Of a stretch of 64,000 bases of DNA, positions 26,277 through 37,739 are shown piece after piece. Below the pieces are notes generated by a model that was not told where the DNA came from, did not search any database, and saw nothing but the letters and a program-made list of their open reading frames with translations. This DNA is from Rhodoferax sp. (GTDB lineage: Bacteria > Pseudomonadota > Gammaproteobacteria > Burkholderiales > Burkholderiaceae_C). Each line of letters begins with the position of its first letter. Position 1 is the first letter of the stretch. The stretch spans positions 22,600-86,599 of the forward strand of contig NZ_JAMPYG010000014.1 in assembly GCF_023700745.1 (NCBI RefSeq), given 5' to 3'. The translations under genes were made by a program, and so were the position numbers.

Positions 26277-27425
26277 TTACCATTCGGCAACCGAGCCGTC
26301 GGCATGGCGCCAGACCGGGTTGCGCCAGTCGGGCGCATTCTTGCTACGTTCGATGACCAGCGCCTCGTCAATTTCCACGCCAAGGCCTGGCCTCTTCGGT
26401 GGCATCATGTAGCCGTCGTGAAACTCGAAATCCTCCTTGTTCAACACGTAGTCCAGTAGCTCTGCGCCTTGGTTATAGTGAAGGCCCATGCTCTGCTCCT
26501 GGAAGACCGCATTGCGTGCCACAAAGTCAATGTGCAGACAGGAAGCCAATGCCAGCGGGCCAAGTGGGCAGTGCGGTGCAAGGCCAACATCGTAGGCTTC
26601 GGCCATTGAGGCGATCTTGTGGCACTCTGTGATGCCGCCAGCATGCGACAGGTCGGGCTGGATGATCGAAATGCCGCCGCCCTCAAACACGCGCTTGAAA
26701 TCGAAACGTGAAAACATGCGCTCGCCTGCGGCAATCGGAATGTGCGTCATCGCGGCAAGGCGCGGGTAGCATTCAGCCTGCTCTGCCAGCACCGGCTCCT
26801 CGATAAACAGCGGGCGGTAGGGTTCCAGTTCCTTAATGAGAACCCGCGCCATTGGCGCCGAGACACGCCCGTGAAAGTCGAGACCAAATTCAATGGCGCT
26901 ACCGAACGTTTCACGGATTTCTGCGACAACGGCAACGGCTGCATCGACCGTGCGGGAGTTGTCGATCAGGCCCACTTCCTCGCAGCCATTCAGCTTGAAA
27001 GTGTCAAAGCCAATGGCCTGCAGCTTGCGGATGCCGGCGATAACGTCGGCTGGTCTGTCGCCGCCGACCCAGCTGTACATCTTCATCCGATCGCGCACAA
27101 GGCCACCAAGGAGTTCATAGACCGGTGCACCGAGCACCTTGCCTTTGATGTCCCACAAAGCCTGATCGATACCGGCAATTGCGCTCATGAGGATCGGCCC
27201 GCCGCGGTAAAAACCAGCGCGGTACAGCGTCTGCCAGATGTCATTGATGCGCGACGGCTCCTTGCCGATCAGATAGTCTGCAAGTTCATTGACTGCAACC
27301 TCCACCGTCCGTGCTCGGCCCTCAATGACCGCCTCGCCCCAACCGCTGACACCTTCGTCAGTTTCGACCTTCAGGAACAACCATCGCGGCGCCAGACGGT
27401 AGGTGGTCAATTTGGTGATCTTCAT
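26277..27425 (-). CDS. dgoD: D-galactonate dehydratase
   Basis: Enolase-superfamily enzyme, 382 residues, that dehydrates D-galactonate to 2-dehydro-3-deoxygalactonate. It is very similar along its whole length to E. coli Dgo[34 protein letters not shown], metal ligands in FGLDFHG, FIEEPVL and [14 protein letters not shown], the catalytic His in LAPHCPLGP, and the ending [16 protein letters not shown]. The start overlaps the preceding regulator gene by 68 bases. The kinase and aldolase of the De Ley-Doudoroff route (dgoK, dgoA) are not nearby. Confidence 0.95.
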   Translation of the reverse strand: MKITKLTTYRLAPRWLFLKVETDEGVSGWGEAVIEGRARTVEVAVNELADYLIGKEPSRINDIWQTLYRAGFYRGGPILMSAIAGIDQALWDIKGKVLGAPVYELLGGLVRDRMKMYSWVGGDRPADVIAGIRKLQAIGFDTFKLNGCEEVGLIDNSRTVDAAVAVVAEIRETFGSAIEFGLDFHGRVSAPMARVLIKELEPYRPLFIEEPVLAEQAECYPRLAAMTHIPIAAGERMFSRFDFKRVFEGGGISIIQPDLSHAGGITECHKIASMAEAYDVGLAPHCPLGPLALASCLHIDFVARNAVFQEQSMGLHYNQGAELLDYVLNKEDFEFHDGYMMPPKRPGLGVEIDEALVIERSKNAPDWRNPVWRHADGSVAEW

Positions 27426-28158
27426 GCATCAATCCTTGAAAAGGGGCACACCCATCGGCATTGCCATCAACTTGGTGGGTGGCAGACAGCGCACGCTGCG
27501 CGGTGCGCTCGATCATGCGACAGGCCGCCGACTCTGCCGCTTGTGGATTTTTTCGGCGGATAGCGTCAAACAATTCACGGTGCTCGTTGATGGTCAATCC
27601 CATGTGCGTCGCATCGCGCTCAAAGGTGAAGTCAAAAATCGCACGCTGCAACGCGCTCACCGCGTCGCTTAATTGCTTCATGACAACATTATGGGTGGCG
27701 ATCAAAACCGCCCTGTGAAATCGAATGTCGGCTTCATGGAAAAGGTCTGGGCGGGTCGGGTTGGCAGCCATCTCGTTGTAGCTGGCTTCAATCTCAACGA
27801 GGTCGACAGCCGTCGCGCGTTCTGCCGCCCAGCGCGAGATGGTTGGCTCAATCAAGCTACGCACCTCGATTAAAGAACGAATCAGCGCGGGATTGTTGCC
27901 TTTTTCTAGGGTCCATTCCAAAACGTCGGCATCAAGGTAGTTCCAGCACTCGGCTGGCATCACGAATAAGCCTCGGTAGCGCTGAGCGTCGATCAGCTTT
28001 TTGGTAGAAAGCACCTTGACAACTTCGCGAATGATGTTGCGTGATACCCCGAAGTGCGCACACAGGTCAGCTTCCGACGGCAATGCCGAGCCAGGTGCGA
28101 ATTCACCCTGGGTGATCCTTTTGCCAAACAGTTGAGTCAAGCGCTCAGTCTTGTTCAT
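27358..28158 (-). CDS. dgoR: GntR-family (FCD) regulator of the galactonate cluster
   Basis: About 266 residues, starting [15 protein letters not shown]. It has an N-terminal winged helix ([32 protein letters not shown]) and an FCD domain with [17 protein letters not shown] and the later EHRELFDAI. The length and position upstream of dgoD match the DgoR repressors of galactonate genes. The C-terminal 68 bases overlap dgoD, an unusually long overlap. The frame also opens upstream to 28212. The inverted repeat at 28236-28261 in the divergent gap is a likely target. Confidence 0.87.
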   Translation of the reverse strand: MNKTERLTQLFGKRITQGEFAPGSALPSEADLCAHFGVSRNIIREVVKVLSTKKLIDAQRYRGLFVMPAECWNYLDADVLEWTLEKGNNPALIRSLIEVRSLIEPTISRWAAERATAVDLVEIEASYNEMAANPTRPDLFHEADIRFHRAVLIATHNVVMKQLSDAVSALQRAIFDFTFERDATHMGLTINEHRELFDAIRRKNPQAAESAACRMIERTAQRALSATHQVDGNADGCAPFQGLMHEDHQIDHLPSGAAMVVPEGRN

Positions 28159-28235
28159 CGCAAATCCCTTGGATTGTTCATTCACTGGAGCCGGACTATT
28201 CCGGGATTTCATCGTAGGACAATGAAAAAAAATTG

Positions 28236-28261
28236 TAGTACAGATTAAATTTTCTGTACTA
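28236..28261. promoter_or_regulatory. Inverted repeat TAGTACAG-N10-CTGTACTA between dgoR and the ABC operon
   Basis: Two perfect eight-base arms separated by ten AT-rich bases (ATTAAATTTT). The left arm is itself part of a palindrome TGTAGTACA. The site lies 77 bases before the regulator start and about 210 bases before the ABC ATPase gene, so it could control both. Binding by the neighbouring FCD regulator is inferred. Confidence 0.6.
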
Positions 28262-28334
28262 GAATTTCAAAGGCCATCAAGTAAGCGCGACTTGCATTCC
28301 TTGTTTGGTGCCGCCGAAAAACACTGATACAGAA

Positions 28335-28457
28335 ATGAACCGTGCTGCCAAAGCGGTTGGCAATCAGGAATTCGCAGGCATCGTTGTGCTGGCCTTGCAC
28401 CGCGCGATGATTCCCTGGCAGCCGGGACGCGTTCGCGTCTTGCCGGAATTCAAATAA
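28335..28457 (+). CDS. Possible 40-residue leader ORF before the sugar ABC transporter genes
   Basis: An uninterrupted ORF beginning MNRAAKAVGNQEFAGIVVLA and ending LPEFK stops 15 bases before the ATPase start. No clear ribosome site precedes it and no homology is recognised. It may be a chance frame in the untranslated leader. Confidence 0.2.
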   Translation: MNRAAKAVGNQEFAGIVVLALHRAMIPWQPGRVRVLPEFK

Positions 28458-28472
28458 CGAGGGTAAATTGAC

Positions 28473-29570
<1,098 letters not shown>

Positions 29571-29661
29571 AGCAGGCTTCCAAACTTGGTCCTGGTTGCG
29601 GCTTGGCAGGTTTTCGAGACGTTTTTAGGTTGGTTCTTTGTTACTTAACTTGGAGATTTTT

Positions 29662-30918
29662 ATGAAACATATACTTTCGAAAACCATGGTGGCGCTGTCC
29701 ACGCTGTGCCTCTGTGCGGGGGCCATGGCGCAGTCTGGTGAAATCCGCGTGTTGCTGGCCAACCACCCGTACGGAGAGTTGCTTAAGCAGTCCATTCCCC
29801 AGTTCGAAAAGACCTCTGGCATCAAGGTCAACGTCGAAAGCCTGCAGGAAAGCCAACTGACGCAAAAACTCACAACTGAATTCGCCACCAAGTCTTCGAC
29901 GGTGGATGTCTTCATGACACGACCGCTGCAGGAAGGCAAGATGTTTGCCAAGAACGGCTGGTATGCGCCACTCACCGGTTACGACTTTGCCGATTACCCG
30001 AAGAACATCATGAATGCCGCGTCCTTTGGTGGCAAGCCCTACATCGTGCCGCTCGTGACGGAGTGGCAGGTGCTTTACTATCGCAAGGACTTGCTGCAAG
30101 CCGCGGGTTTGAAGGTGCCAACCAACTTCGACGAGCTCGAGGCGGCGGCCAAGAAGCTCAATTCCGAGAGCGTGGCCGGCTTTGCCTCGCGTGGCAAGGG
30201 CGCGGCGGCTGTGACGCAGTTGTCAAGCTACGTGTACAACTACGGCGGCGAGTACCTTGAAAAGGGCGTCGCGGTTTTTGATTCGAAGCCGGCAGTCGAT
30301 GCCATGCGCCTTTATGGAAAACTGCTTGGCAACTACGGACCCAAGGGCGTGACCTCCATGTCATGGGAAAACATCATGCCGCTGTTCCAGGCGGGCAAGG
30401 TGGCGATGTGGACCGATGCTTCGGTGTTTTACGGTCAGGTTGTCGATCAATCCAAAACGCAGATTCCGGTCGCGAGTTTTGATATCGCCAACTTCCCGGC
30501 TGGTCCTAAAACAAACGCTCCCTTCATCGTTTCTTCGTGGGGCATGTCTGTTTCCAGTCAGTCAAAGAAACATGACATGGCATGGAAATTCCTGAACTGG
30601 GCATCGAGCAAGGAAATGGCCATCAAGGGCATGATGGACAACATCACAATGGCGCGTTCCTCAGTATGGGAAGACGCGGTTGTGCGCGCCAAAATGAACC
30701 GGGGCTTGATCGAGACGCGTGTTTTTGCCGCCAAGAACGGCACGCCAGTTGACCGTCCATATATGAGCGCAGTCGGCGAGGCTCGTGATCTGATCGGTGA
30801 ACTGGTCATCGAGTCGATCAACACCAAGGGCACTTCGACCAAGCTCGAGGAAATGGCCAAGGAGAAAGTTGCCCGGGTCAATGGCCTGCTGAAAGACACC
30901 GGCGAATACGGCAAGTGA
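29662..30918 (+). CDS. Sugar ABC transporter substrate-binding protein
   Basis: About 418 residues. Signal peptide MKHILSKTMVALSTLCLC through GAMA, cleaved before QSGEIRV, then a family 1 extracellular solute-binding fold (NHPYGELLKQSIPQFEKTSGIKV; FVVSSWG-like region FIVSSWGMSVSSQSKKHDMAWKFLNWAS). Family members bind sugars and polyols in the periplasm. Linkage to dgoD suggests galactonate or a galactose-containing compound, but this is inference only. TTGGAGATTTTT before the ATG supplies a ribosome site. Confidence 0.92.
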   Translation: MKHILSKTMVALSTLCLCAGAMAQSGEIRVLLANHPYGELLKQSIPQFEKTSGIKVNVESLQESQLTQKLTTEFATKSSTVDVFMTRPLQEGKMFAKNGWYAPLTGYDFADYPKNIMNAASFGGKPYIVPLVTEWQVLYYRKDLLQAAGLKVPTNFDELEAAAKKLNSESVAGFASRGKGAAAVTQLSSYVYNYGGEYLEKGVAVFDSKPAVDAMRLYGKLLGNYGPKGVTSMSWENIMPLFQAGKVAMWTDASVFYGQVVDQSKTQIPVASFDIANFPAGPKTNAPFIVSSWGMSVSSQSKKHDMAWKFLNWASSKEMAIKGMMDNITMARSSVWEDAVVRAKMNRGLIETRVFAAKNGTPVDRPYMSAVGEARDLIGELVIESINTKGTSTKLEEMAKEKVARVNGLLKDTGEYGK

Positions 30919-31007
30919 GAACCCCGGGCCATTCGGCACAGCGCGGATGGCCCGGAGTGAAACCTGACGAGATCGCATAGCTGCAATGTCCAGTAGGAGA
31001 GTTATCT

Positions 31008-31886
31008 ATGATCCGGTCAAGCTTTACCGAACGGAATTTGCGGATATTGTTCCCACTTCCGGCCATCGTCTTCATTGGATTGATGATGGTATTTCCCATT
31101 CTCTATACCCTTTATCTGAGCTTCACCAACTGGAATCTCACTTCGGGTATGGAGCCAGCTTTCGTCGGATTCGGCAGCTACCTGCGCGTGCTCACCGAAC
31201 CGCGCTTTCTACAGGCGTTAGGTAGAACATTTACGTTTACTCTTTTTGCCGTGGCCATTGAGGTAGTGCTTGGCGTGACGGTTGCAATTATTCTTAACCG
31301 CGCCTTTATCGGCAGAAATCTGGCAAAGCTGTTGCTTCTGCTTCCGCTCGTCGCCACGCCGGTGGCGGTTGGCATCGTCTTCAATCTCTTCTACGATCCG
31401 ACCATCGGTCTGCTGAACTTCCTTCTCAACTCGGTCGGTTTACCACAGGGAAGTTGGGTATCGAGTGAAAAAACGGTCATTCCGGCACTGATCTTGGTCG
31501 ATGTCTGGCAGTGGACGCCGATGATTACGCTGATCGTTCTCGCCGGTCTGGCCGGCCTTTCGGAGGAGCCAGTCGAAGCGGCGCGCGTGGATGGCGCGAG
31601 CGAATGGCAAATACTGCGCTATGTCACGATCCCGATGGTCATGCCCGTCATCCTGACTGCGACGATTCTGCGCCTGATCGACGCACTGAAGACCTTCGAC
31701 ATCATTTTCGCGATGACCGGCGGTGGTCCCGGTTACGCCTCGGAAACGCTCAACATCATGGGTTTCAAGTACAGCTTCGAATATTTCCGCATCGGGCAAT
31801 CGTCAGTCGTTTTGGTGGCGCTGTTCCTGGTGGTCCTGCTGTGCAGCCTCGGCATCATGAAACTGCGTGCATCGACCGAAATTTGA
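31008..31886 (+). CDS. Sugar ABC transporter permease 1 (MalF type)
   Basis: A 292-residue inner-membrane protein with six predicted helices and the EAA loop EEPVEAARVDGASEWQILRYVTIPMVMP (about residues 185-212) that docks on the ATPase. It starts MIRSSFTERNLR after AGGAG. It pairs with the next permease, ten bases downstream, to form the channel of the CUT1 importer. Confidence 0.93.
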   Translation: MIRSSFTERNLRILFPLPAIVFIGLMMVFPILYTLYLSFTNWNLTSGMEPAFVGFGSYLRVLTEPRFLQALGRTFTFTLFAVAIEVVLGVTVAIILNRAFIGRNLAKLLLLLPLVATPVAVGIVFNLFYDPTIGLLNFLLNSVGLPQGSWVSSEKTVIPALILVDVWQWTPMITLIVLAGLAGLSEEPVEAARVDGASEWQILRYVTIPMVMPVILTATILRLIDALKTFDIIFAMTGGGPGYASETLNIMGFKYSFEYFRIGQSSVVLVALFLVVLLCSLGIMKLRASTEI

Positions 31887-31896
31887 GGTGCCACAG

Positions 31897-32712
31897 ATGA
31901 AAAACAAGGTCGTATCGAACATACTTTTCTATTGTCTGGTCGGGCTCATAGCACTTATCGTGCTGTTTCCGTTCCTGTGGATGCTTTCATCTTCCTTCAA
32001 AACGCAGGTGGACATCATTTCGTGGCCGCCTAAGCTGTTTTTCGAGCCGACTCTGCAGAATTACCGGAAAGTCTTCGAGGAGCAGAACTTCCTGAAATAC
32101 TTCATGAATTCGACAATCGTCGGCGCGGCATCTGTCGGTCTGTCGCTACTGCTCGGGCTGCCGGCAGCCTACTCGATCGCGCGCTACACGCAGAATAGGC
32201 TAGCAGTTTTTATCCTGCTGGCGCGTCTTATGCCAGGCATTTCTTTCCTGATGCCTTGGTATATCATTTTCTCGCGGCTTGGCCTAATGGACAGCTATGT
32301 GGCGCTGATTCTGTCGCACATGCTGATCGCGCTGCCGATTGTCGTGTGGATCATGACAACCTACTTCAACACAATTCCGCGTGAGCTTGAGGAGTCGGCA
32401 ATGGTCGACGGTGCCACGCGCCAGTACGCCTTCCTGAAAATCATCCTGCCTCTTTCGGGGCCAGGCATCATCACCGCGACCACATTGTCGTTCATCTTTT
32501 CCTGGAATAACTTTATGTTCTCCCAAGTGCTCAGCATGGAGAAGACGAAGACTCTGCCAATCGCCGTCTACAACTTTTTATCCTATGCCGAAGTGGACTG
32601 GGGCGGGGTGATGGCCGCCGCTGTGGCAATCATGGCGCCGGCGATTGTGCTGACGATGATTTTTCAAAAATACGTGGTCAAGGGATTGACGATGGGGGCG
32701 GTCAAGGGTTAG
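31897..32712 (+). CDS. Sugar ABC transporter permease 2 (MalG type)
   Basis: A 271-residue permease with six helices and the EAA loop ELEESAMVDGATRQYAFLKIILP. PFLWMLSSSFKTQVDI near the start is typical of MalG-type subunits. The ATG at 31897 lies ten bases after the first permease. It is the last gene of the operon, and downstream sequence changes to non-coding and remnant DNA. Confidence 0.93.
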   Translation: MKNKVVSNILFYCLVGLIALIVLFPFLWMLSSSFKTQVDIISWPPKLFFEPTLQNYRKVFEEQNFLKYFMNSTIVGAASVGLSLLLGLPAAYSIARYTQNRLAVFILLARLMPGISFLMPWYIIFSRLGLMDSYVALILSHMLIALPIVVWIMTTYFNTIPRELEESAMVDGATRQYAFLKIILPLSGPGIITATTLSFIFSWNNFMFSQVLSMEKTKTLPIAVYNFLSYAEVDWGGVMAAAVAIMAPAIVLTMIFQKYVVKGLTMGAVKG

Positions 32713-32867
32713 CCCTTGATTCTTCACAGACGGGGCGTTCACCAGAAAGCACGGATTGTTGGATGGTGGGGCCTTCTTCCGAGCACGGCTAAACGCTTTC
32801 TCGGGAGAAGCACCCGCCTTGATTCGATGTTGAAACGAACCGGGGTTAACACCCAACGCAAGGCCTG

Positions 32868-33077
32868 CTGGCGCGGCTGTCACAACCGCCCGGTTCGGTC
32901 TATACCGGCTGGCGTGTTTTTCAGGACCGGTGTGCGGGATGTCATGGTGCGCCTGCCACCGGCACGGCGGCCGCTCCTGATTGAAGGCGTCATGCAACGC
33001 AGGCAAGGGGCCCTCAGCATGCCCGAGTGGCAAGGAGAACCCCGGGTGAACGCCCACATCATGGACCTGTACCGGCA
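32868..33077 (+). pseudogene. Truncated second copy of the cytochrome c gene
   Basis: Bases 32868-33077 align with the cytochrome c gene from 22287 to about 22617 with an internal deletion of roughly 125 bases after the haem-site region. The haem codons (TGTGCGGGATGTCAT) are still readable, and most differences from the intact copy are at third codon positions, so the two diverged as working genes before this one decayed. It has no signal peptide or start and the frame is broken. The 155 bases between the permease gene and this remnant hold nothing I recognise. Confidence 0.85.
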
Positions 33078-33214
33078 CCATACCGACCGCAGGCGCTTTA
33101 ATTTGAGCTGGGTGGTGGCAACGGGTTGCAGCGCGTCTGGGGTTGATTTGGGGCTGGCAAGGTACAGAACCCGGTACTGGCGTCGGTATAGCGGCGGTAT
33201 GATGCACAAAGAGA

Positions 33215-33250
33215 AAGGGTTTGCTATTACTTTCGTAACAGCAAACCCTT
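33215..33250 (-). terminator. Hairpin terminator behind tRNA-Thr
   Basis: AAGGGTTTGCT(G/A)TTAC and its complement form a long stem with one mismatch around a TTTC loop. It begins nine bases past the tRNA 3' end. On the minus strand the stem is followed by a moderately T-rich run (CCCTTTCTCTTTG). Confidence 0.7.
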
Positions 33251-33258
33251 ATCAATAT

Positions 33259-33334
33259 TGGTGCCGGAGAGATGAATCGAACACCCGACCTTCTCATTAC
33301 GAATGAGCTGCTCTACCGACTGAGCTACACCGGC
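33259..33334 (-). tRNA. tRNA-Thr(CGT)
   Basis: A 76-base cloverleaf with encoded CCA: acceptor GCCGGTG, D-arm GCTCAGTCGGTAGAGC, anticodon loop TTCGTAA (anticodon CGT, reads ACG) and T-arm with GTTCGATTC. There is a U-U mismatch at acceptor pair 6-67. A TATAAT box lies eight bases upstream of the likely transcript start. The gene stands at the right border of the accessory region 22.7-33.1 kb. Confidence 0.96.
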
Positions 33335-33348
33335 TTTAAAAGAGCGCA

Positions 33349-33354
33349 ATTATA
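33349..33354 (-). promoter_or_regulatory. -10 box of the tRNA-Thr promoter
   Basis: TATAAT on the minus strand, 14 bases before the mature tRNA 5' end, at the end of the fbp gene. A clear -35 was not found; it would fall inside the last codons of fbp. Confidence 0.55.
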
Positions 33355-33363
33355 GCGGTCAGT

Positions 33364-34368
33364 TCAGGGCTCGCTGTGGTAGCGGGTGACCTGTTCCACC
33401 TCGTTTTTGGAGCCCATGAAAACGCTCACACGCTCGTGCAGTTTGGTGGGTGTGATGTCCATGATGCGGCGCTTGCCGTCGGTGGCAGAACCACCGGCTT
33501 GTTCAATCAGCCAGCTCATGGGATTGGCCTCGTACAGCAGGCGCAATTTGCCGGCTTTTTCCGGTTCGCGCTTGTCCCAGGGGTACATGAAGATGCCGCC
33601 GCGGGTCAGGATGCGGTGCACGTCGGCCACCATGCTGCCGACCCAGCGCATGTTGAAGTCCTTGCCGCGCGGGCCGTCCCTGCCTTGCAGGCATTCGTCA
33701 ATGTAGCGCGTCACCGGCGCTGCCCAATGCCGCTGGTTGCTCATGTTGATGGCAAATTCCCTGGTGTCTTCGGGCACGCGCAGGTCTTCTTGTGTCAGGA
33801 TGAAAGAGCCCTGTTCGCGGTCCAGCGTGAACACGGTCACACCATCGCCCACGGTGAGCACCAGCGTGGTTTGCGGGCCGTAAACGCAGTAGCCGGCGGC
33901 CACTTGTTTGGTGCCGGGTTGCAGGAAATCGTGCTCCGAGACGCCTGTGCCTTCGGGTTTGAGCATCACGCTGAAAATGGTGCCAATGCTCACGTTCACG
34001 TCGATGTTGCTGGAGCCGTCCAGCGGGTCGAACATCAGCAGGTATTCGCCCTGTGGGTAGCGGTTGGGCACCACGTAGATGCCTTCCATTTCCTCGCTGG
34101 CCATGGCTGCCAGGTGGCCGCCCCATTCGTTGGCTTCGATCAGCACCTCGTTGGCGATGATGTCGAGTTTTTTCTGCATCTCGCCTTGCACGTTTTCACT
34201 TTCGGCACTGCCCATCACATCGCCCAAGGCACCTTTGCTGACGGCCTGGCTGATGCGCTTACAGGCGCGCGCCACCACTTCAAGCAGCAGGCGCAACTCG
34301 GGTGGAATGTGGCCTTCGAGGCGTTGCTGTTCGACCAGGTAGCGGGTCAGGGATATTTTTTTGGTCAT
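33364..34368 (-). CDS. fbp: Fructose-1,6-bisphosphatase, class I
   Basis: Gluconeogenic and Calvin-type enzyme hydrolysing fructose-1,6-bisphosphate, about 334 residues. The metal-site motif [12 protein letters not shown] and the substrate segment [15 protein letters not shown] are seen. The start [11 protein letters not shown] at 34368 is the family start. It is the last gene of the prfB-HAD-pepN-fbp run on the minus strand, 16 bases behind pepN. Confidence 0.96.
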   Translation of the reverse strand: MTKKISLTRYLVEQQRLEGHIPPELRLLLEVVARACKRISQAVSKGALGDVMGSAESENVQGEMQKKLDIIANEVLIEANEWGGHLAAMASEEMEGIYVVPNRYPQGEYLLMFDPLDGSSNIDVNVSIGTIFSVMLKPEGTGVSEHDFLQPGTKQVAAGYCVYGPQTTLVLTVGDGVTVFTLDREQGSFILTQEDLRVPEDTREFAINMSNQRHWAAPVTRYIDECLQGRDGPRGKDFNMRWVGSMVADVHRILTRGGIFMYPWDKREPEKAGKLRLLYEANPMSWLIEQAGGSATDGKRRIMDITPTKLHERVSVFMGSKNEVEQVTRYHSEP

Positions 34369-34384
34369 GCGTTTTCCTTGTTGT

Positions 34385-37084
34385 TCAGTCAGCCAGGGCG
34401 CGACTGACCACTTCGCGCACGTCATTGCTCAGGTCGGACTTGGCTGCCACGCGCTTGAGGGCCTCATAGGCCGCGTGTTGGTAAGGCTCGGCCAGTTTTT
34501 TCCAGCGGTCCAGTGCCCGTGCCAGGCGCGCCGCCACCTGCGGGTTGATGGCATCGAGCGCCAGCACCTGGTCAGCCCAAAAGACATAGCCTGCGGCATC
34601 GGTGCGATGAAAAGCGCCCGGGTTGGCGCTGCAGTAGCTGAAGATGACGCTGCGCGCGCGGTTGGGGTTGCGGATGTGGAAATCGGGGTGTTTGAGCAAC
34701 TGGCGCACCGCCGGCAGCACCTGGCCGCCGCGGTCGGTGCAGCCCGACTGCAGCGCAAACCATTTGTCCAGCACCAGCTCCTCGGCCTTGAACAGGCTGT
34801 GAAAACGCGCCAGCGCAGGTGTGGCCAGCGCATGGCCGCTGTGCACCAAGGCACTCAGGGCATTGAAGCGGTCGGTCATGTTGTCGGCGTCCTTGAAGCG
34901 CTGGTAGGCCTTGCCGGGCCAGATGGTATCGCCCGTGTTGCGGGCCGCCAGGCACAGGTAATTGAGCGCAAGACCCGCCAGGGCGCGGCGGCCACTCGAC
35001 AGAGTGTCGGGGCGGTAGCCACCATTTTGGCCATGCGCCTCGTAGGCCCACTGCCAGTCAGCGCCCAGCTCACAGGCCAATTGCTCGCGCATGGCTTCGC
35101 GCACCGCGTGGATGCGTTGCGGGTCGACCACATCGAGCTGCTCGGCGATGTAGCTTTCTGACGGCAGCGTGAGCACCAATTCCTTAAAGGCGGCGTCCAG
35201 CGCGGGATGGCGCAGCACCGAACGCATGGCTGAAACAAAGGCCGCATCGAGGCCGCTCGCCGCAGGACCGACCGCCTGGATGGCCTGGATGGCGCTGCGC
35301 AAGGCCAGGCGCTGGCCGGCTTCCCAGCGGTTGAACGGGTCGGGGTCATTGGCCAGCAGCGTGAGCAAGTGCGCGTCGCTGTAGTCAAAGTCAACAATCA
35401 CCGGGGCGCTGAAACCGCGCAGGATGGACGGCACGGGTTCCTCAAGCACGTTCTCAAAGGTGATCGATTGCGCCGCCTGGGTCATCACGAACAGGTGGCT
35501 GTCGGCCGCAGTGGCGGCGCTGCCTTGAACCTGCAAGGGCAGGGCGGCACCGCTGCTGGCGCCGACCAGCCCCAGGCTGACCGGGATCACAAACGCTTCC
35601 TTGGCTTCCTGGCCCGGTGTGGCCGGGCAGCTCTGGGCAAAGTTCAGGGTGTAGCTGTGCGCCTCTGCGTCATAGTGGCCCGTGGTGGCCAGCCGGGGCG
35701 TGCCGGACTGGCTGTACCAGCGCTTGAACTGCGGCAGCAGCTTGGCCAACGCGGCGTCCGGGTTGGCATCGGCAATGGCCTGGGCAAAGTCATCACAGGT
35801 CACGGCGCTGCCGTCATGGCGCGCAAAGTACAGCGTCATGCCCTTGGCAAAACCGGTGCGGCCGACCAGGGTCTGCATCATGCGCACCACTTCGGCACCC
35901 TTTTCGTAGATGGTGACGGTGTAGAAATTGTTGATTTCGATGTAGCTGTCGGGTCGCACCGGGTGCGCCATCGGGCCGGCGTCTTCGGGGAACTGGGCGG
36001 TGCGCAGCACGCGCACGTCCTCGATGCGCTTGACGGCGCGGCTTGACGCGTCAGCACACAGGTCCATGCTGAATTCCTGGTCGCGGAACACCGTCAGGCC
36101 TTCTTTCAGGCTGAGCTGGAACCAGTCGCGGCAGGTGATGCGGTTGCCGGTCCAGTTGTGAAAGTACTCGTGGCCGACCACGCTCTCGATGTTGGCAAAG
36201 TCGACATCGGTGGCGGTGGCCTGGTTGGCCAGCACATATTTGGTGTTGAAGACGTTGAGGCCCTTGTTTTCCATGGCGCCCATGTTGAAGTCGCTGGTGG
36301 CCACAATCATGAAACGTTCCAGGTCCAGCGGCAGGCCAAAGCGGGCTTCGTCCCAAATGACCGAGTTGATCAGCGACGTCATCGCATGCTCGGTCTTGTC
36401 CATGTCGCCAGGGCGCACATAGACCTGCAACAGGTGGTCTTTGCCCGCGCGCGAGGTGATGCGTTGTTCGCGGCACACCAGCTGGCCCGCGACCAGGGCA
36501 AAGAGGTAGCAGGGCTTCTTGTGCGGGTCAACCCAAGTGGCAAAGTGGCGGCCGTCGTCAAGCGCACCGCTGTCTGTGAGGTTGCCGTTGCTCAGCAAGA
36601 CCGGGTACCTGGCTTTGTCGGCACGTAGCGTCACGGTGAAGCTGGCCATCACATCGGGGCGGTCCAGGAAGTACGTGATGCGGCGGAAACCCTCGGCTTC
36701 ACACTGCGTGAAGAACGAATCGTTGCTGACGTACAGCCCCATGAGCTTGGTGTTTTTGGCAGGCGCGCAGGTGGTGAAAATCTCCAGCTCGAAGCTGCCC
36801 TCGGCGGGCAGGTTTTCCAGCACCAGCTGGCCCGCATCCAGCTTGAAACTGGTGCCGGCGCCATTGACCAGCACGCGCGCCAGGTTCAGTTCGTCGCCGT
36901 CCAGGCGCAGCGGCTGTGCCGGCACGTCGGGGTTGCGGCGCAGCGTCATTTTGTTGAGCACGCGGGTCTTGGCGGGGTCGAGGTCGAAGCTCAGGTGGAC
37001 GGTGTCGATCCAGAACGCCGGGGCGCTGTAGTCTTCCCGGCGGATAACCGCAGCGGGGGTGTTTGCATCACGAAGTAGCGACAT
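34385..37084 (-). CDS. pepN: Aminopeptidase N
   Basis: An 899-residue M1 zinc aminopeptidase that trims N-terminal residues from peptides in the cytoplasm. GAMEN (substrate exopeptidase motif) and [19 protein letters not shown] with the following [11 protein letters not shown] (HExxH plus distal Glu) are intact. Length agrees with the bacterial PepN group (about 870-900). Its start overlaps the end of the HAD phosphatase gene by 17 bases. Confidence 0.96.
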   Translation of the reverse strand: MSLLRDANTPAAVIRREDYSAPAFWIDTVHLSFDLDPAKTRVLNKMTLRRNPDVPAQPLRLDGDELNLARVLVNGAGTSFKLDAGQLVLENLPAEGSFELEIFTTCAPAKNTKLMGLYVSNDSFFTQCEAEGFRRITYFLDRPDVMASFTVTLRADKARYPVLLSNGNLTDSGALDDGRHFATWVDPHKKPCYLFALVAGQLVCREQRITSRAGKDHLLQVYVRPGDMDKTEHAMTSLINSVIWDEARFGLPLDLERFMIVATSDFNMGAMENKGLNVFNTKYVLANQATATDVDFANIESVVGHEYFHNWTGNRITCRDWFQLSLKEGLTVFRDQEFSMDLCADASSRAVKRIEDVRVLRTAQFPEDAGPMAHPVRPDSYIEINNFYTVTIYEKGAEVVRMMQTLVGRTGFAKGMTLYFARHDGSAVTCDDFAQAIADANPDAALAKLLPQFKRWYSQSGTPRLATTGHYDAEAHSYTLNFAQSCPATPGQEAKEAFVIPVSLGLVGASSGAALPLQVQGSAATAADSHLFVMTQAAQSITFENVLEEPVPSILRGFSAPVIVDFDYSDAHLLTLLANDPDPFNRWEAGQRLALRSAIQAIQAVGPAASGLDAAFVSAMRSVLRHPALDAAFKELVLTLPSESYIAEQLDVVDPQRIHAVREAMREQLACELGADWQWAYEAHGQNGGYRPDTLSSGRRALAGLALNYLCLAARNTGDTIWPGKAYQRFKDADNMTDRFNALSALVHSGHALATPALARFHSLFKAEELVLDKWFALQSGCTDRGGQVLPAVRQLLKHPDFHIRNPNRARSVIFSYCSANPGAFHRTDAAGYVFWADQVLALDAINPQVAARLARALDRWKKLAEPYQHAAYEALKRVAAKSDLSNDVREVVSRALAD

Positions 37085-37739
37085 GCAGAGTCTCCAGGAA
37101 ATTCGAATTCAAGAGTTCATGGTAATTGCGCACGGTGGCAATCACGTGGGGACCGGCCAGCTGGGCCGGCGTGTGTGTGCTGCAGACGGCCACCGCCCGC
37201 ATGCCGGCACGGCGCGCTGCTTCAATGCCGAAAGGCGCGTCTTCAAAAACAATGCAGCCGGCCGCGCTGGCGTTCAGCTGGCGGGCCACCTCGAGGAAGA
37301 TGGCGGGTTCGGGTTTGCCGGGGTGGCCTTCGTCACCACCCACGATCGCTTGGGGCTTGGGCACCAATTGCAGGTGCGACATGGCAAACGCAATGTTGTG
37401 CTGGTCACCTGCCGTGCCCACGCCCAGCTTCAGTTCGCGTGCCTGCGCCTGCGCGTAAAAGGTCTTGAAGCCTGCCACCTCTGCAAAGACCGGGCCAAAA
37501 AGCGCACGGTAGATCTGCTCTTTTTCTGCAATCAGGGCCCAGGCTTCGTCTTCCGCGATGTCACGTTGGAACAGTTCACGCATGCACTCGGTTCCTGTGC
37601 GCCCGGTGGTGCGGCGCATCAGGTCGTCCAGGTCAATGCGCAAGCCGTGCTGCTCGGCAAAAAGCGCCCAGCTTTGGGCGTGGTAGCCCATGGAGTCGAT
37701 CATGGTGCCGTCCATGTCGAAGATCAGCGCTTCGGTCAT
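37068..37739 (-). CDS. HAD-superfamily sugar phosphatase (beta-phosphoglucomutase-like)
   Basis: A 223-residue hydrolase. FDMDGTMIDSMGYH is motif 1 with the nucleophile Asp, GVGTAGDQHN covers motif 2, and CIVFEDAPFGIEAARRAGM is the acidic motif. Cap domain position suggests the beta-PGM/GS1 group that acts on small sugar phosphates. The ATG overlaps the prfB stop (ATGA), indicating coupling. The frame is open further upstream inside prfB and should not be extended. Confidence 0.88.
   Translation of the reverse strand: MTEALIFDMDGTMIDSMGYHAQSWALFAEQHGLRIDLDDLMRRTTGRTGTECMRELFQRDIAEDEAWALIAEKEQIYRALFGPVFAEVAGFKTFYAQAQARELKLGVGTAGDQHNIAFAMSHLQLVPKPQAIVGGDEGHPGKPEPAIFLEVARQLNASAAGCIVFEDAPFGIEAARRAGMRAVAVCSTHTPAQLAGPHVIATVRNYHELLNSNFLETLHVATS

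Noticed and set aside
33259..33334. Integration (att) duplication of the tRNA-Thr 3' end
   Set aside because: No second copy of the tRNA end was seen near the left side of the accessory region and there is no integrase gene in the window.
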